Assembly: GCA_964017235.1 (NCBI GenBank)
Contig: OZ024936.1
Coordinates: 88,200,537-88,264,536, forward strand
Source of the DNA: Sabellastarte sp. h YS-2021
Taxonomy: Eukaryota > Annelida > Polychaeta > Sabellida > Sabellidae
DNA: 64,000 bases
Reading direction: 5' to 3'
The notes beneath the pieces are model-generated. The model did no database searches and was not told the origin of the DNA. It saw only the letters and a list, made by a program, of their open reading frames with translations. The first letter of the stretch is position 1, and every line of letters starts with the position of its first letter. Position numbers and translations under genes: made by a program. This document shows positions 24,001 to 33,679 of this stretch, piece after piece.

Positions 24001-27000
24001 TTGAAACAAAATACTCTAAATGCAATAGTTTTCAAGTTATAAGTGATTTACTCAACAGTGATAACCTAAAAGTAGCTATTACTCAGCTATGCCATGAGCT
24101 ACAGGTCTGAAATTTTACTATGTTATACCTGACTCAAAAGTCATATTTATAAGAAATTCTCTAAATGCAATAGTTTTCATGTTACAAGTGATTTTACTCA
24201 AGATGGTAGTTACTGAAAAGCCCAAAAGTAGCTATTACTCACTTAGCTATTGAGACAGACACCCAAGTTACTCACCATGTTGTAGCTATGAAAAAAGTAG
24301 CTGAATAACATATTTTAACAAAATGCTCTAACTGCAACACTTTTCAAGTTATAAGTGATTTAGTGCATGATTTCATGAATTTTAATGCATTAAAAATTAT
24401 TAAAAAAATTTATTAAAAAAAAACTAAGACAGATCCAGGTCTCATACTCCCACAAGAGAATCTACCTCTGGCCTAGTACACATATGCAAGATATGAGAGA
24501 AATCCCTGCAATAGTCACTGAGAAAATTGTGATAAAGTGTTGAAATTTTCACACTTTTGGTGGGGGTACCTCCCTTGTAACGTCTCTAGCAAATAGACGA
24601 ACAGACAGATTTGAATGCCTTGAACACTTTTTCATCCTCGATAGATAAGGTATCTTTTAAAAAAAACAGCATGTCTCTAGGCCTTGTAGTTTTGGAGAAG
24701 AAGATGTTCGCGCGGACGTGTATGCCCACGCCGCAGAGTGACGACATAATGTCAGCTGACTGACAAGTCAGCTGACATAACAAACAAACGCATCTGGCGT
24801 GTGTTACAAAAGGCAATTTACCCAGTAAAGCTGAAAGTCAAACAATAATATGACCATCTCTGAAGATTACATCTACTAGCAATACTTTGAATGACAAGCC
24901 AAATTGTTTTTTTTCCTCCCCATTTCTCTCGGTACTGTAAACTTATTTACACAGAGATTATACGAGAGATTAGGTATCAACTACTGCACTTATTGTGATG
25001 CATGTTTTGTTGGATATTGAAGAAGGAATATATTAAACTAGAAATAGGACGCCCTGTTGATAGTAGCTGCGACATATGAATAGAAACAGGATAGCACAGA
25101 AGAACACACATTATCATGTGTAATGTCCACCCCATGAACCTTTGGCCAAAATTGTACAGTAGTCTTACAAGACCCTGTTTCATTTGTAAAATATATCAGT
25201 GACGCTTAAATATTTATTAGTGTACATGTAAATTATTTCAGCTTCATGCCTTTTTGCATTGGTTGGGTCGAAAATTTTGACGAAGTCACTCTATCTTGCA
25301 CGGTTAAGAAGATAGAAGCAAATTTCTGTTTTTCTATTTTTGGCAAAAATTTGAAAATTCAAAATGGCCGCCATTTTTGGGAAGAGGAAAATTTTTTGAA
25401 AATTGCCAAGAGTACATTTCTTAGATACCCTATGGGTCGAAAATTTCACCGAAATAACTCTATTTTGCACGGTTAAGGGAAATTTGTGTTTTTCCATTTT
25501 GGGCAAAAATTCGAAAATTCAAAATGGCTGCCACATGTGGGGAGGGGAAAATTTTTTGAAAATTGCCAAGAGTACATTCCTTAGATACCCTGTGGGTCGA
25601 AAATTTCGACGAAATCGCTCTATCTCGCACGGTTAAGGAGATAGAAGCAATTTTCTGTTTTGCCATTTTGGGCAAAAATTCGAAAATTCAAAATGGCCGC
25701 CACATGTGGGAAGAGGAAATTTTTTGAAAATTGCCAAGAGTACATTGCTCAGATACCCTGTGGGTCGAAAATTTTGACGAAATCCCTCTATCTCACACGG
25801 TTAAGGAGATAGAAGCAATTTTGTGTTTTGCCATTTTTGGGTAAAATTTGTAAATTCAAAGTGGCTGCCATTTTTGGGGAGGGGAAAATTTTTTAAAATT
25901 TGCCAGCACAATGGTCAGATACCCTGTGGGTCGAAAATTTCGACGAAATCGCTCTATCTCGCACAGTTAAGGAGATAGAAGCAAATTTGTGTTTTGCCAT
26001 TTTTGGCAAAATTCGAAAAATCAAGATGGCCATCATTTTTGGGGAGGGGAAAATTTTTTAAAAATTGCCAAGAGTACAATGCTCAGATACCCTGTGGGTC
26101 GAAAATTTCAACGAAACAGCTCTATCTCGCACGGTTAAGGAGATAGAAGCAAATTTGTGTTTTGCCATTTTGGGGAAAAATTCGAAAATTCAAAATGGCC
26201 ACCATTTTTGGGGAGGGGAAAATTTTTTGAAAATTGCAAGATTACATTCCTTAGATACCCTGTGGGTCGAAAATTTCGACGAAATCGCTCTATCTCGCAC
26301 GGTTAAGGAGATAGAAGCAAACTTGTGTTTTGCCATTTTTGGCAAAAATTCGAAAATTCAAAATGGCCGGCATTTTTGGGGAGGGGAAAATTTTTTGAAA
26401 ATTGCAAAGAGTACATTTTTTAGATACTATGTGGTGGGTCGAAAATTTCGACGAAATCGCTCTATCTCGCACGGTTAAGGAGATAGAAGCAAATTTGTGT
26501 TTTGCCATTTTTGGCAAAAATTCGAAAATTCAAAATGGCCGCCATTTTTGGGGAGGGGAAATTTCAAAGGTCAAATCAAGGTCACACCAATATCCCTGCC
26601 AAGTATCAACTCCCACACAAGACAGTCTCAAGCATATAGCCCAGACAAAATGTTAAATGTCAATGTCACTAGAGCAAGGTCAAAGCTCAAATCAAGCTCA
26701 CACAGCCTCGACAAGAAACTTTTCCTGCCACCCATCCCACCCAGCCATATTAAAGGTCAATGTAACTAAGACAAGGTCAAAGCTCAAATCAAGTTCACAC
26801 ATGCCAGACAAGAAATTTTTCGCACCACCAACCCACCCGGCCCAATGCCGTGAGTAACCGCACAGCTTTTAAAAGCTGTGGATTGAATAAAAGACGATAC
26901 AGACACACACCTCTTCACTCGTATTGGCCATCTTTTCACACCGAGCAACCATTCCTGTGATGTCACTTCCTGGCTGATTCCACAGCAACAAGCGAGATGC

Positions 27001-30000
27001 TCTCCCTTCTCCATCAGACAGCTACAACAGGAAAATAGAAACTAAGGAATAGAAAAGAATGATGCATTAACGTACACCCAGAGTATGACGATACAAAGGG
27101 TTTACCCTTTAATATAAAAATGATGGTAAATTTTGACAATTTTGAAAATTATCACCTCCCACTGACAGAAAGTCAGGGTCATGAGATGATGAAACACCTT
27201 CCGTATGTGCACGAGTGTGACCGTTCATGACATTTTTACATAATCCTTATATCTCACTTATGTATGAAGACATCTTCACCACATTTGCAGAGAATATTTA
27301 TGGCTATGGAGACATGCATCTGTAGTGGCGTTTTAGGGAGCACCCTCAATCCTCAGAGTTCATAGGTTCATTTCCTCACCGTGCCTCATTTGGTGCAGTA
27401 TCCTGACCAAACTAGCCACATTTGACCCGTATAGGGGATGTACAGACTGGGATATATTTTTTTGTACACAGCGGCGCCTCCGTCCCATAGACGTTTATCA
27501 TCAACAAGTGCCGATTTTCATTAATATCTCGGGAACTATACAACCTACAGATAAGAGTTACATGTCATCAGCACTTCTTATTTTTGTGGTCTAAAAATCC
27601 ATGCAGAAATTGCAACTAAAAGATTGAGGGTTCATATTCACTGGTATCCTTGTAGTATGGGACAGCAGTTTTCACATTCTATCTTAAATTATGAATTTAT
27701 TTAAGTTAGAAATCATACAAAATGGGGGATAATAAAAGTAAAACTTCCCGAACTTCATGAATGAAGATGACAATATTACACGAGTGTGCAGCATGAGTAT
27801 TATTTTGTCAATCTTCTTGAGTGATGATTTTTTTTTTGTATATGTCTAATGAGTCTCAATATTTTTCAGAAAAAAAATGGGAATTACTATTTTGTTAAAA
27901 AGCATTCTTCGTGGAACAAAGCAAGACTTCAACAGCAACTGACACTCACATTCAAATTAGGGTTTGATAACAATACTATTTCAATGACTACTAACAGCAG
28001 TAACTATTTCATGAGACCCATCACACTTACATCCCAGGCTTTGTCCAGAATTGGATTCCCTTCCAATGCCTTCAGGATCAGGCTGACCTCTTCTGAATCC
28101 ATCAGACCTCTACAAATAATCAACACAGATGTCACAAGACAAGTTTCCAACTAGGGATGGGTCAGTATCAAAAAATGTGTAGATAAGAAGATCGCCAAGA
28201 CAACACTGTTCCGATCTGGGGATTTCACACTCTAGTACACAGGCCACTAACAGGAAGCAAAACTCATGAAACCAAAACATGAACATTTCCTCTCGACGAA
28301 ATCCCCCAAAAAAACTCCACAAATGTACAGACATATGGGATAAAAGTTAAGAATTTCTTCAGATTAAATTTTGATGTTTCTTCCCAATATTTTAAGCTTT
28401 CCTTTCATTAAATGGGTTGACAAGCGAGATCGACGTTATAAACTGTGATCACTTATTTATCAAAACACGGTAGTTCTGCTCAACATAACTGCTATAAAAG
28501 CCACCAAATAGACAACAAAAAATGGGATTATGAAAGTTTTGTAATATCTTCATATTTAGGGTTTGTTTCCAGTTTTTTTAAGTTGAATCCATCTATTAAA
28601 TGCTGTCAAGCGAAATGGCAGCTGTAAAATCTCATCACCATATTTTAGTAAAATGCTCTCAATACCAACACACCATGGCTGCAAAGACTATAGAATTTGA
28701 TTTTCATTCAGAACATATCTTATTTAGGTTTCAAAGCCTAACTGCATTGCTTTATGAAACTTACAAAGATTTTTAAATATATTATACAACATCCCAGACT
28801 CTATGTCAACATATTCCGAAACAGGCCATCTGTGATGTCACAGGTGTTGATCGCCTATTTTTTTTTGTGGGACTCATTTTCTGTGTACCGCAACTATTAT
28901 GAAGCATTTGTCATTATTTCATTATTCTCTGAGAACAAATCACTACATATATATAATACACCAGTGTATATGTGAGAAAATACACGTCAGATGTATTACT
29001 GATAAAAAGGTGATACAGTACAGAAAGGGATTGTAGGGAGAGGGAAACACAAGAATTTTCAAGTCAATAGTAACTTAAGTCATTCCCAAGGAATATGCAT
29101 GCCAAATTTCAGTTTTACACTATTAATACTGTAGTAGATGCTGAAGAATGTGCCACAAAAAGCTGATATTTCTTACAGTACACAGGTTCTGTACTTGTTT
29201 AAATACCCCAATACTCAGAAAGTATTACAGCTAGACATTTGAACAAGTAATTTTTCTTTTTGTTCAGAAGTTGTCCCCCTTGACCCTGAAATGACACTGA
29301 AAACCTGAAGATGGTTATCCTGAACCGTTTTGCTGTAATGAGGAAAAGTAGAAAGTGAAGGGGGGAAAAAGGCAAAAAAAATAATTCTAACGAAAACTTA
29401 ATTCACTGCATATCCTAATTACAGGGCAAAATAGGTGAAAAATATTATGTAAAAAGTCCCCAGATGGAGTATTTATGGGCCTCAAACACAGTTTTGGCCT
29501 CAACTTAAATTCTGGATTTTTGGCGTATGTGAGAATATATTAATGTAAACTTTCAGCTAGATGAGTCGCCTGGTTTGTGACCTATAGGGTTTTAAGTGAC
29601 TAAAGGTCCATTTCTGACCTAAAAGTGACCATAAGTTCTTTATTATTTGGTGTTTCATATCATCTTAATACAGGGTTTCTCTCCTGGCCTAAATACTTGT
29701 GTGTGCCAAGTTTGAAAGAAATCTAATAAAGTGTTATGGCTTATAATGCATACAAGTCAGAGTGTACAGCGGCACGACATGGGAGAATCCACTATATCCT
29801 GGACTTTCACCTGGGACATAATTAAACACAAGCTTAATTGTACAGCAATGGATTATGTGACAAGAAAGAGTATTTCACTGTTGATTGACATGGCAAGCTA
29901 ATGTAAAGTTCCACATTCACATTTCAGTTCATTGAATCAATAACAACACAACTATCAACCCGTAAAACTCTAACTTGGCAGTAAAACATAAAGAACATAG

Positions 30001-33000
30001 AAAATGTTTATAACATTTTTTTAATATTTAATACCTCAGTATAAACACCCCATCTTGCTCAAAGACTTTCTTCATTTCATCCGTCACTTTGAAATCATCT
30101 CCAGTATACTGAAACTCTAAAATACCATATAAATACAACAAATAATTAGGCTCAAATTTAAAGTGGAACTCTTGCTTAGACTACACTATCTGGGTACATT
30201 TTGAACAAAAACATTGCCACTGGGATCTTGAGCTTTAAACTTTTTATCAAGAGCCAAATTTTGCAAGTGACCATTTTTTTTTTTTTGGAAACCAATTTCT
30301 AGGAAAAAGCAAAATATGTGTTGGGGAGGGCGGGTGGGGAATCTTAATCCTCAAAATGTGTTAATTGGTGCTGTGTACTGAGGTGCACTGAATTGAAAAA
30401 GATTTTTAACAAGAGGAGACTGCCCGTGAACAGGCACTGTGTCAGCTGACTGAGTGTTTTTGATTTGTGAAGGTGATTAGAGGACAGAATAATTATCAGG
30501 AAAAGGGCTGTACAGAAATACAGTAAATGGTAACTGAACAGCAAGTTCGAAAGAAATTCCGAAGCTGACAGAAGAAAAGGATAAAAAAGTTGTGCCCTGT
30601 AAATGGTATTATGAAGGAAAATAACAAGGTAATTGTTTAAGTGTAAAAAATAGGTTAAAACATATTTAAAGAAATACTACAAATGCAATATCCTCATTCG
30701 ACCTTGAAGAAGGGGTCCAAGGTCAAATCTAACCACACAAATACATTCCCAGCCCATGATTTCCTATGGTTTACCATTCCAAACCTCTAGGACCAATTAT
30801 AAATGAGTTATAAGCACTTTTAAGCTTGGCTGTCCTCATTTGACCTTGAAGGAGGGGTCCAAAGGTCAAATCTGACCATACCAAAAGATTCCGAGCCAAT
30901 GATTTCCTATGGGATGGTTTACCATCCCAAATCTCTGTCACCAATAATAAGCGAGTTGTAGGCACTTTCAATTTTCGCTATCCTCATTTGACCTTGAAGG
31001 AGGGTTCCAAGGTCAAATCGGACCATATCAACAGATTCACAGCCCATGATTTCCTGTCTGTTTACCATCCCAAACCTCTGGGACCAATAATAAGCGAGTT
31101 ATAAGCACTTTTAAGTTTGGCTATCCTTGTTTGACCTTGAAGGAGGGGTCATTGAAGGTCAAATCTGACCACACCAAAAGATTCCCACCCCATGATTTCC
31201 TACAGGTTGGTTTATCATCCCAAACCTCTAGGATCAATAATAAGGGAGATATAAGCACTTTTCATGACTGACAAAAAACACCTGTGGCGGCCATCTTGTT
31301 TCTCAAAATGAGGCCAAAAATATTCCCAGACAACATTTTATGGTTATTAATATATACTGCAAACTTAAGAAAGCTAGCTATAATATTTTTTTTCATCAGA
31401 GCAGTAATGGTGAAATCTCTCTCTACACACTGCGGCTATCCAGTGGATACAATGATTTACTCAACAGTGAGAACCTGAAAGTAGCTATTGCTCAGCTATG
31501 CCATGACATAGAGGTCTGCAATTTCACTATGTTATAGCTGACCAAAAATTCTGTGAATAACATATTTAACAAATTACTCTAAATGTAATAGTTTTCAAGT
31601 TACAACTGATTTACTCAACAGTGACAACCTCAAAGGAACTATTACTCAGCTATGCAATGAGCTACATGTCTGAAATTTTACTATGTTATAGCTAACCCAA
31701 AAGTAGATGAACAACATATTTAAGCAAACTACTGTAAATGCAATAGTTTTCAAGCTACAACTGATTTACTCAATAGTGAGAACCTGAAAATAGCTATTGC
31801 TCCGCTATGCCATGAGCTATAGGTCTGTAATTTCACTATGTTATAGCTGACCCAAAAGTAGGTGAACAATATATTTTAACAAAATACTCCAAATGCAATA
31901 TTTTTCAAGTTATAGCTGATTTACTCAACAGTCAGTACCTGAGAATAGCTATTGCTCAGTTGTGCCATGAGCTATAGGTCTATAATTTCACTATGTTATA
32001 GCTGACAAAAAAGTAGCTGAATAACATATTTGCACAAATTTCTGTAAATGCAATAGTTTTCCCATTATAACTGATTTACTCAACAGTGAGAACTTCAAAG
32101 TAGCTATTACTCAGCTATGAAATGAGCCACAGGTCTGAAACTTCACTATGTTATAGCTGACCCCAAAATAGGTGAATAACATATTGAAACAAAATACTCT
32201 AAATGCAATAGTTTTCAAGTTATAAGTGATTTACTCAACAGTGATAACCTAAAAGTAGCTATTACTCAGCTATGCCATGAGCTACAGGTCTGCAATTTTA
32301 CTATGTTATAGCTGGCCCAAAAGTAGCTGAATAACATATTTATACGAAATTCTCTAAATGCAATAGTTTTTAAGTTACAAGTGATTTTACTCATGATGGA
32401 AGTTACTGAAAAGCCCAAAAGTAGCTATTACTCACTTAGCTATTGAGACAGACACCCAACTTACTCACCATATTGTAGCTATGAAAAAAGTAGCTGAATA
32501 ACATATTTTAACAAAATGCTCTAAATGCAACACTTTTCAAGTTATAAGTGGTTTACTCAACAGTGATAACCTAAAAGTAGCTATTACTCAGCTATGCCAT
32601 GAGCTACAGGTCTGAAATTTTACTATGTTATAGCTGACCCAAAAGTAGCTGAATAACATATTTATACGAAATTCTCTAAATGCAATAGTTTTCAAGTTAT
32701 AAGCGATTTACTCAACAGTGATAACCTAAAAGTAGCTATTACTCAGCTATGCCATGAGCCACAGGTCTGAAATTTCACTATGTTATAGCTGGCCCAAAAG
32801 TAGCTGAATAACATATTTATACGAAATTCTCTAAATGCAATAGTTTTTAAGTTACAAGTGATTTTACTCATAATGGAAGTTACTGAAAAGCCCAAAAGTA
32901 GCTATTACTCACTTAGCTATTGAGACAGACACCCAACTTACTCACCATATTGTAGCTATGAAAAAAGTAGCTGAACAACATATTTTCACAAAATGCTGTA

Positions 33001-33675
33001 AATGCAACACTTTTGAAGTTATAAGTGATTTAGTGCATGATTTCATGAATTTTAATGCATTAAAAATTATTAAAAAAATTTATTAAAAAAAAACTAAGAC
33101 AGATCCAGGTCTCATACTCACACAAGAGAATCTACCTCTGGCCTAGTACATATATGCAAGATATGAGAGAAATCCCTGCAATAGTCACGGAGAAAATTGT
33201 GATAAAAAGTTGAAATTTTCACACTTTTGGTGGGGGTACCCCCCTTGTAATGTCTCTAGCAAACAGACGAACAGACAGATTTGCATGCCTTGAACAATTT
33301 TTCATCCTCGATAGATAAGGTATCTTTTAAAAAAAACAGCATGTCTCTAGGCCTTGTAGTTTTGGAGAAGAAGTTGTTCACGCGGACGCGGATGCGGACG
33401 CGGACGCACACGCCGCAGAGTGATGACATAATGTCAGCTGACTGACAAGTCAGCTGACATAAAAATTTATGTCTTAGACACTTAAGTGTTTTATTCAGAG
33501 ACAGGCTTAAATATTTTGACATAAGCAAACTTTTGCTTGTGAAAACAGTTTCTTTACAAGCAAATTTCTACAAATGGCTAGCCAATTGATTCTTGCCTCT
33601 GGTGAATGCTGGGCCCAATTTCACTTTCTGTATTTGTACAGATATCTCCTGGTAAACCTCACGTGGGATGGACAT
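11921..33675 (-). CDS. PhyH-family Fe(II)/2-oxoglutarate dioxygenase, nine exons, intact
   Basis: Joining nine GT-AG exons gives 876 nt, 291 residues plus TGA. The product belongs to the phytanoyl-CoA dioxygenase (PhyH) family: Fe(II)- and 2-oxoglutarate-dependent oxygenases of about 290 residues with a double-stranded beta-helix. Metal ligands are H122 and D124 (WHQDYG) and H213 (NVLH). R224, eleven residues after H213 in DMRRW, is placed to bind 2-oxoglutarate, the same H-to-R spacing as I recall for human PHYH. Other family landmarks are [10 protein letters not shown] (102-111), NGCLQV (153-157), PGSH (159-162) and HHARYTPL near 242-249. No signal peptide, peroxisomal PTS1 or membrane segment is visible (C terminus ASNFH), so it is probably cytosolic. 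The substrate is unknown; it resembles the broad animal/bacterial PhyH group rather than vertebrate PHYH or PHYHD1, so no symbol is given. Introns are 775-6360 bp and mostly repeats, yet frame and splice sites are undamaged, which implies selection. Confidence 0.92.
12300..12345 (+). repeat. HINE-B 3' hairpin remnant
   Basis: Inverted repeat GCACAGCCCT-CA-AGGGTTGTGG followed by TGTAAAA, the same terminal hairpin as at 16725-16760. No satellite units remain beside it. Confidence 0.55.
12526..12780 (-). repeat. degenerate copies of the exon 8 end plus splice donor
   Basis: On the minus strand, at least four segments ending near 12739, 12671, 12581 and 12530 align to the last about 35 bases of exon 8 and its donor. 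They read [31 protein letters not shown] and [11 protein letters not shown] where the exon reads [11 protein letters not shown]. Donor positions read ATAAGA, GTAACT, GTAAGA and ATAGGG. A possible fifth copy ends near 12641 with GTAAGG. Spacing is irregular, 33-90 bp. They sit 1.5 kb downstream of the true exon in intron 8. Confidence 0.65.
12960..14000 (+). mobile_element. old, diverged HINE-A copy
   Basis: Several units still show satellite-A landmarks (CGCTCTATCTC, GTTAAGGAGAT, GTGTTTTGC, AAAATGGCTGCCA), but with many substitutions and indels. The right flank resembles the HINE-A right domain (TTAATTAAT near 13830). It lies in intron 8 between the two groups of exon 8 duplicates. Confidence 0.65.
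14258..14308 (-). repeat. 51-bp tandem duplicate of the exon 8 end, donor inactivated
   Basis: Immediately downstream of exon 8 on the minus strand, 51 bases repeat the exon end and donor. It reads [10 protein letters not shown], and the donor GTAAGG has become GAAAGG. Splicing at the upstream true donor (14313-14318) is therefore unchallenged by this copy. Confidence 0.85.
14319..14470 (-). CDS. PhyH exon 8 with distal His and 2OG-binding Arg
   Basis: 152 nt, residues 202-252, out phase 0. Acceptor GTTTTAG, donor GTAAGG. Encodes [11 protein letters not shown] (H213), DMRRW (R224) and the conserved [11 protein letters not shown] end. The exon end and donor are duplicated 51 bp downstream in the intron. 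Confidence 0.95.
14843..14880. repeat. (TTGA)n-like microsatellite
   Basis: Imperfect GATTGATT/GACT repeats in intron 7. Confidence 0.6.
15246..15381 (-). CDS. PhyH exon 7
   Basis: 136 nt, residues 157-201 plus one base, out phase 1. Acceptor ATTACAG, donor GTTTGA. Encodes [13 protein letters not shown] and ends at GEMEPG, just before the distal histidine exon. Confidence 0.93.
15845..16762 (+). mobile_element. HINE-B copy 1: 146-bp satellite with terminal hairpin
   Basis: About six imperfect units rich in AAGGTCAAAGGTCAA and CCAACCAATGTCCCTACCAA, followed by a C-rich segment (CCCGCTGCCCGCCCACCC), CATCCGGACACCATGGGTG and the terminal hairpin CAGCCCTTAAGGGTTGTGG near 16728. Same module order as HINE-A, with unrelated sequence. 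Lies in intron 6 of the PhyH gene. Confidence 0.75.
17047..17435. mobile_element. hAT-type MITE with 8-bp TSD
   Basis: 389 bp, ends TAGGGCTG...CAGCCCTA, flanked by the exact 8-bp duplication ATATTAAG (17039-17046 and 17436-17443). Terminal CAGCCCTA-type repeats and an 8-bp target duplication are hallmarks of the hAT superfamily. No ORF, hence non-autonomous. In intron 6. Confidence 0.9.
17668..17758 (-). CDS. PhyH exon 6
   Basis: 91 nt, residues 126-156, out phase 0. Acceptor TTTTAG, donor GTAAAC. Encodes YWYKNG through CIKKNGCLQ, the barrel strands after the HxD motif. Confidence 0.94.
18885..19872 (+). mobile_element. HINE-B copy 2 array
   Basis: Units with the landmark ACCATGACG or ACCATGATG at 19102, 19248, 19395, 19541 and 19687 (period 146-147) plus less regular units on the left. 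The right side has the (CCCA)n/(CCCG)n stretch at 19785-19850 and CATCCGGACACCATGGGTG, but the terminal hairpin is missing. Lies in intron 5. Confidence 0.8.
19952..20447 (+). mobile_element. solo HINE-CD 3' end
   Basis: Matches the last about 500 bp of the element at 20809-24780 (GACACCCAAGTTACTCACCAT, AAGTAGCTGAATAACATATT, GATCCAGGTCTGA, ACAGCATGTCTCTGGGCC, CGCCGCAGAGTGAC) but lacks the final hairpin. Ends about 11 bp before the exon 5 donor. Confidence 0.8.
20459..20550 (-). CDS. PhyH exon 5 with the HxD metal motif
   Basis: 92 nt, residues 96-126, out phase 2. Acceptor TTGACAG, donor GTAACT. Encodes [12 protein letters not shown] and the iron-binding WHQDYG (H122, D124). A HINE-CD 3' end stops about 11 bp from the donor. 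Confidence 0.94.
21090..21960 (+). repeat. satellite C array (146-147 bp) of HINE-CD copy 1
   Basis: Six units carrying CCAAACCTCTAGGACCAATA and CACTTTTAAGTTTGGCTATC. Confidence 0.9.
22270..24240 (+). repeat. satellite D array (155 bp) of HINE-CD copy 1
   Basis: About 13 units carrying GTAGCTATTACTCAGCTATG, ATGCAATAGTTTTCAAGTTA and GATTTACTCAACAGTGATAA. Confidence 0.92.
24746..24780 (+). repeat. terminal hairpin of HINE-CD copy 1
   Basis: Near-perfect palindrome around GTCAGCTGACTGACAAGTCA. The same hairpin ends copy 2 at 33462. Confidence 0.88.
25036..26562 (+). mobile_element. HINE-A copy 2 with 8 units, right end replaced
   Basis: Starts AACTAGAAATAGGACGCCC, carries the standard leader and eight satellite-A units (near 25361, 25530, 25695, 25861, 26030, 26198, 26366, 26535). 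In the last unit, right after GGGGAGGGGAAA, the sequence changes abruptly into HINE-B units. The HINE-A right domain and its hairpin are absent. Confidence 0.85.
26563..26884 (+). mobile_element. HINE-B-type 3' part fused to HINE-A copy 2
   Basis: Begins AAAGGTCAAATCAAGGTCAC, two short B-like units separated by C-rich stretches (CCACCCATCCCACCCAG, CCACCAACCCACCCGG), then a terminal hairpin GCACAGCTTTTAAAAGCTGTG at 26860-26880. This hairpin sequence differs from that of HINE-B copy 1, so it is a separate subfamily. It ends about 30 bp from the exon 4 donor. Confidence 0.75.
26911..27021 (-). CDS. PhyH exon 4
   Basis: 111 nt, residues 59-95, phase 0 at both ends. Acceptor TTGTAG, donor GTGTGT. 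Encodes the segment with LLLWNQPG and MVARCEKM. The donor lies about 30 bp from the end of an inserted element. Confidence 0.93.
27022..28030. other. intron 3, no further feature seen
   Basis: AT-rich intronic DNA without array units, ORFs with domains or palindromes that I can recognise. Confidence 0.5.
28031..28109 (-). CDS. PhyH exon 3
   Basis: 79 nt, residues 32-58, out phase 0. Acceptor TTGTAG, donor GTAAGT (consensus). Encodes [17 protein letters not shown] and on to AWD. Confidence 0.92.
29380..29800 (-). repeat. interspersed repeat family E, copy 1 (intron 2)
   Basis: The reverse complement aligns with 55310-55700: shared blocks TTTCAAACTTGG, AATAAAGAACTTATGG, GAGGCCCATAAA and a TTT(A/T)GCCCTGTAAT-like block, plus GTCGTGCC at one end. 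No coding sign. Confidence 0.65.
30035..30116 (-). CDS. PhyH exon 2
   Basis: 82 nt, residues 5-32, phase 1 in, phase 2 out. Acceptor TTTTAG before 30116 and donor GTATTA after 30035. Encodes the N-terminal helix ([17 protein letters not shown]) that precedes the catalytic barrel in this family. Confidence 0.9.
30408..33462 (+). mobile_element. HINE-CD copy 2, fills most of intron 1
   Basis: Same left end (AACAAGAGGAG with GTGCCCGTGAAC hairpin) and same terminal TGTCAGCTGACT hairpin as copy 1, but only about four C units (30690-31260) and about eight to nine D units (31440-32900). The pre-terminal module (AGTTACTGAAAAGCCCAAAAG through GAAAAAAGTAGCTGA) appears twice, near 32400 and 32876. Occupies 3055 of the 3546 bp of intron 1. 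Confidence 0.8.
33663..33675 (-). CDS. PhyH exon 1 (coding part, 13 nt)
   Basis: ATG at 33675 with A at -3, coding MSIP plus one base, then a strong donor GTGAGG (33662-33657). The single leftover base joins exon 2 AG to make a Gln codon. This start was chosen because it alone gives the phase exon 2 needs and reads [13 protein letters not shown], a plausible PhyH N terminus. A short exon remains the least certain part of the model. Confidence 0.72.
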
Positions 33676-33679
33676 TTTA

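Larger units (their letters stand above)
20809..24780 (+). mobile_element. HINE-CD copy 1: composite element with two satellites
   Basis: Left end AACAAGAGGAG, then a hairpin (GTGCCCGTGAACGGGCAC) and TGTCAGCTGACTG. Next come about six C units (146-147 bp, landmark TGACCTTGAAGGAGG at 21250, 21394, 21541, 21689, 21835), a non-repeated bridge (21960-22250), about 13 D units of 155 bp (TTATAGCTGACC at 22737, 22892, 23047, 23202 and so on), and a unique 3' domain ending in a 14-bp-stem hairpin TATGTCAGCTGACT / AGTCAGCTGACATA. The left TGTCAGCTGACT is complementary to the right hairpin (subterminal inverted repeat). No ORF of substance. The layout fits a non-autonomous Helentron-like element. Confidence 0.78.

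Noticed and set aside
25246-26656. Similar ORFs up to 137 codons, and 43181-43686
   Set aside because: Same satellite-A origin in HINE-A copies 2 and 3. The longest arises from indels that shift units into phase.
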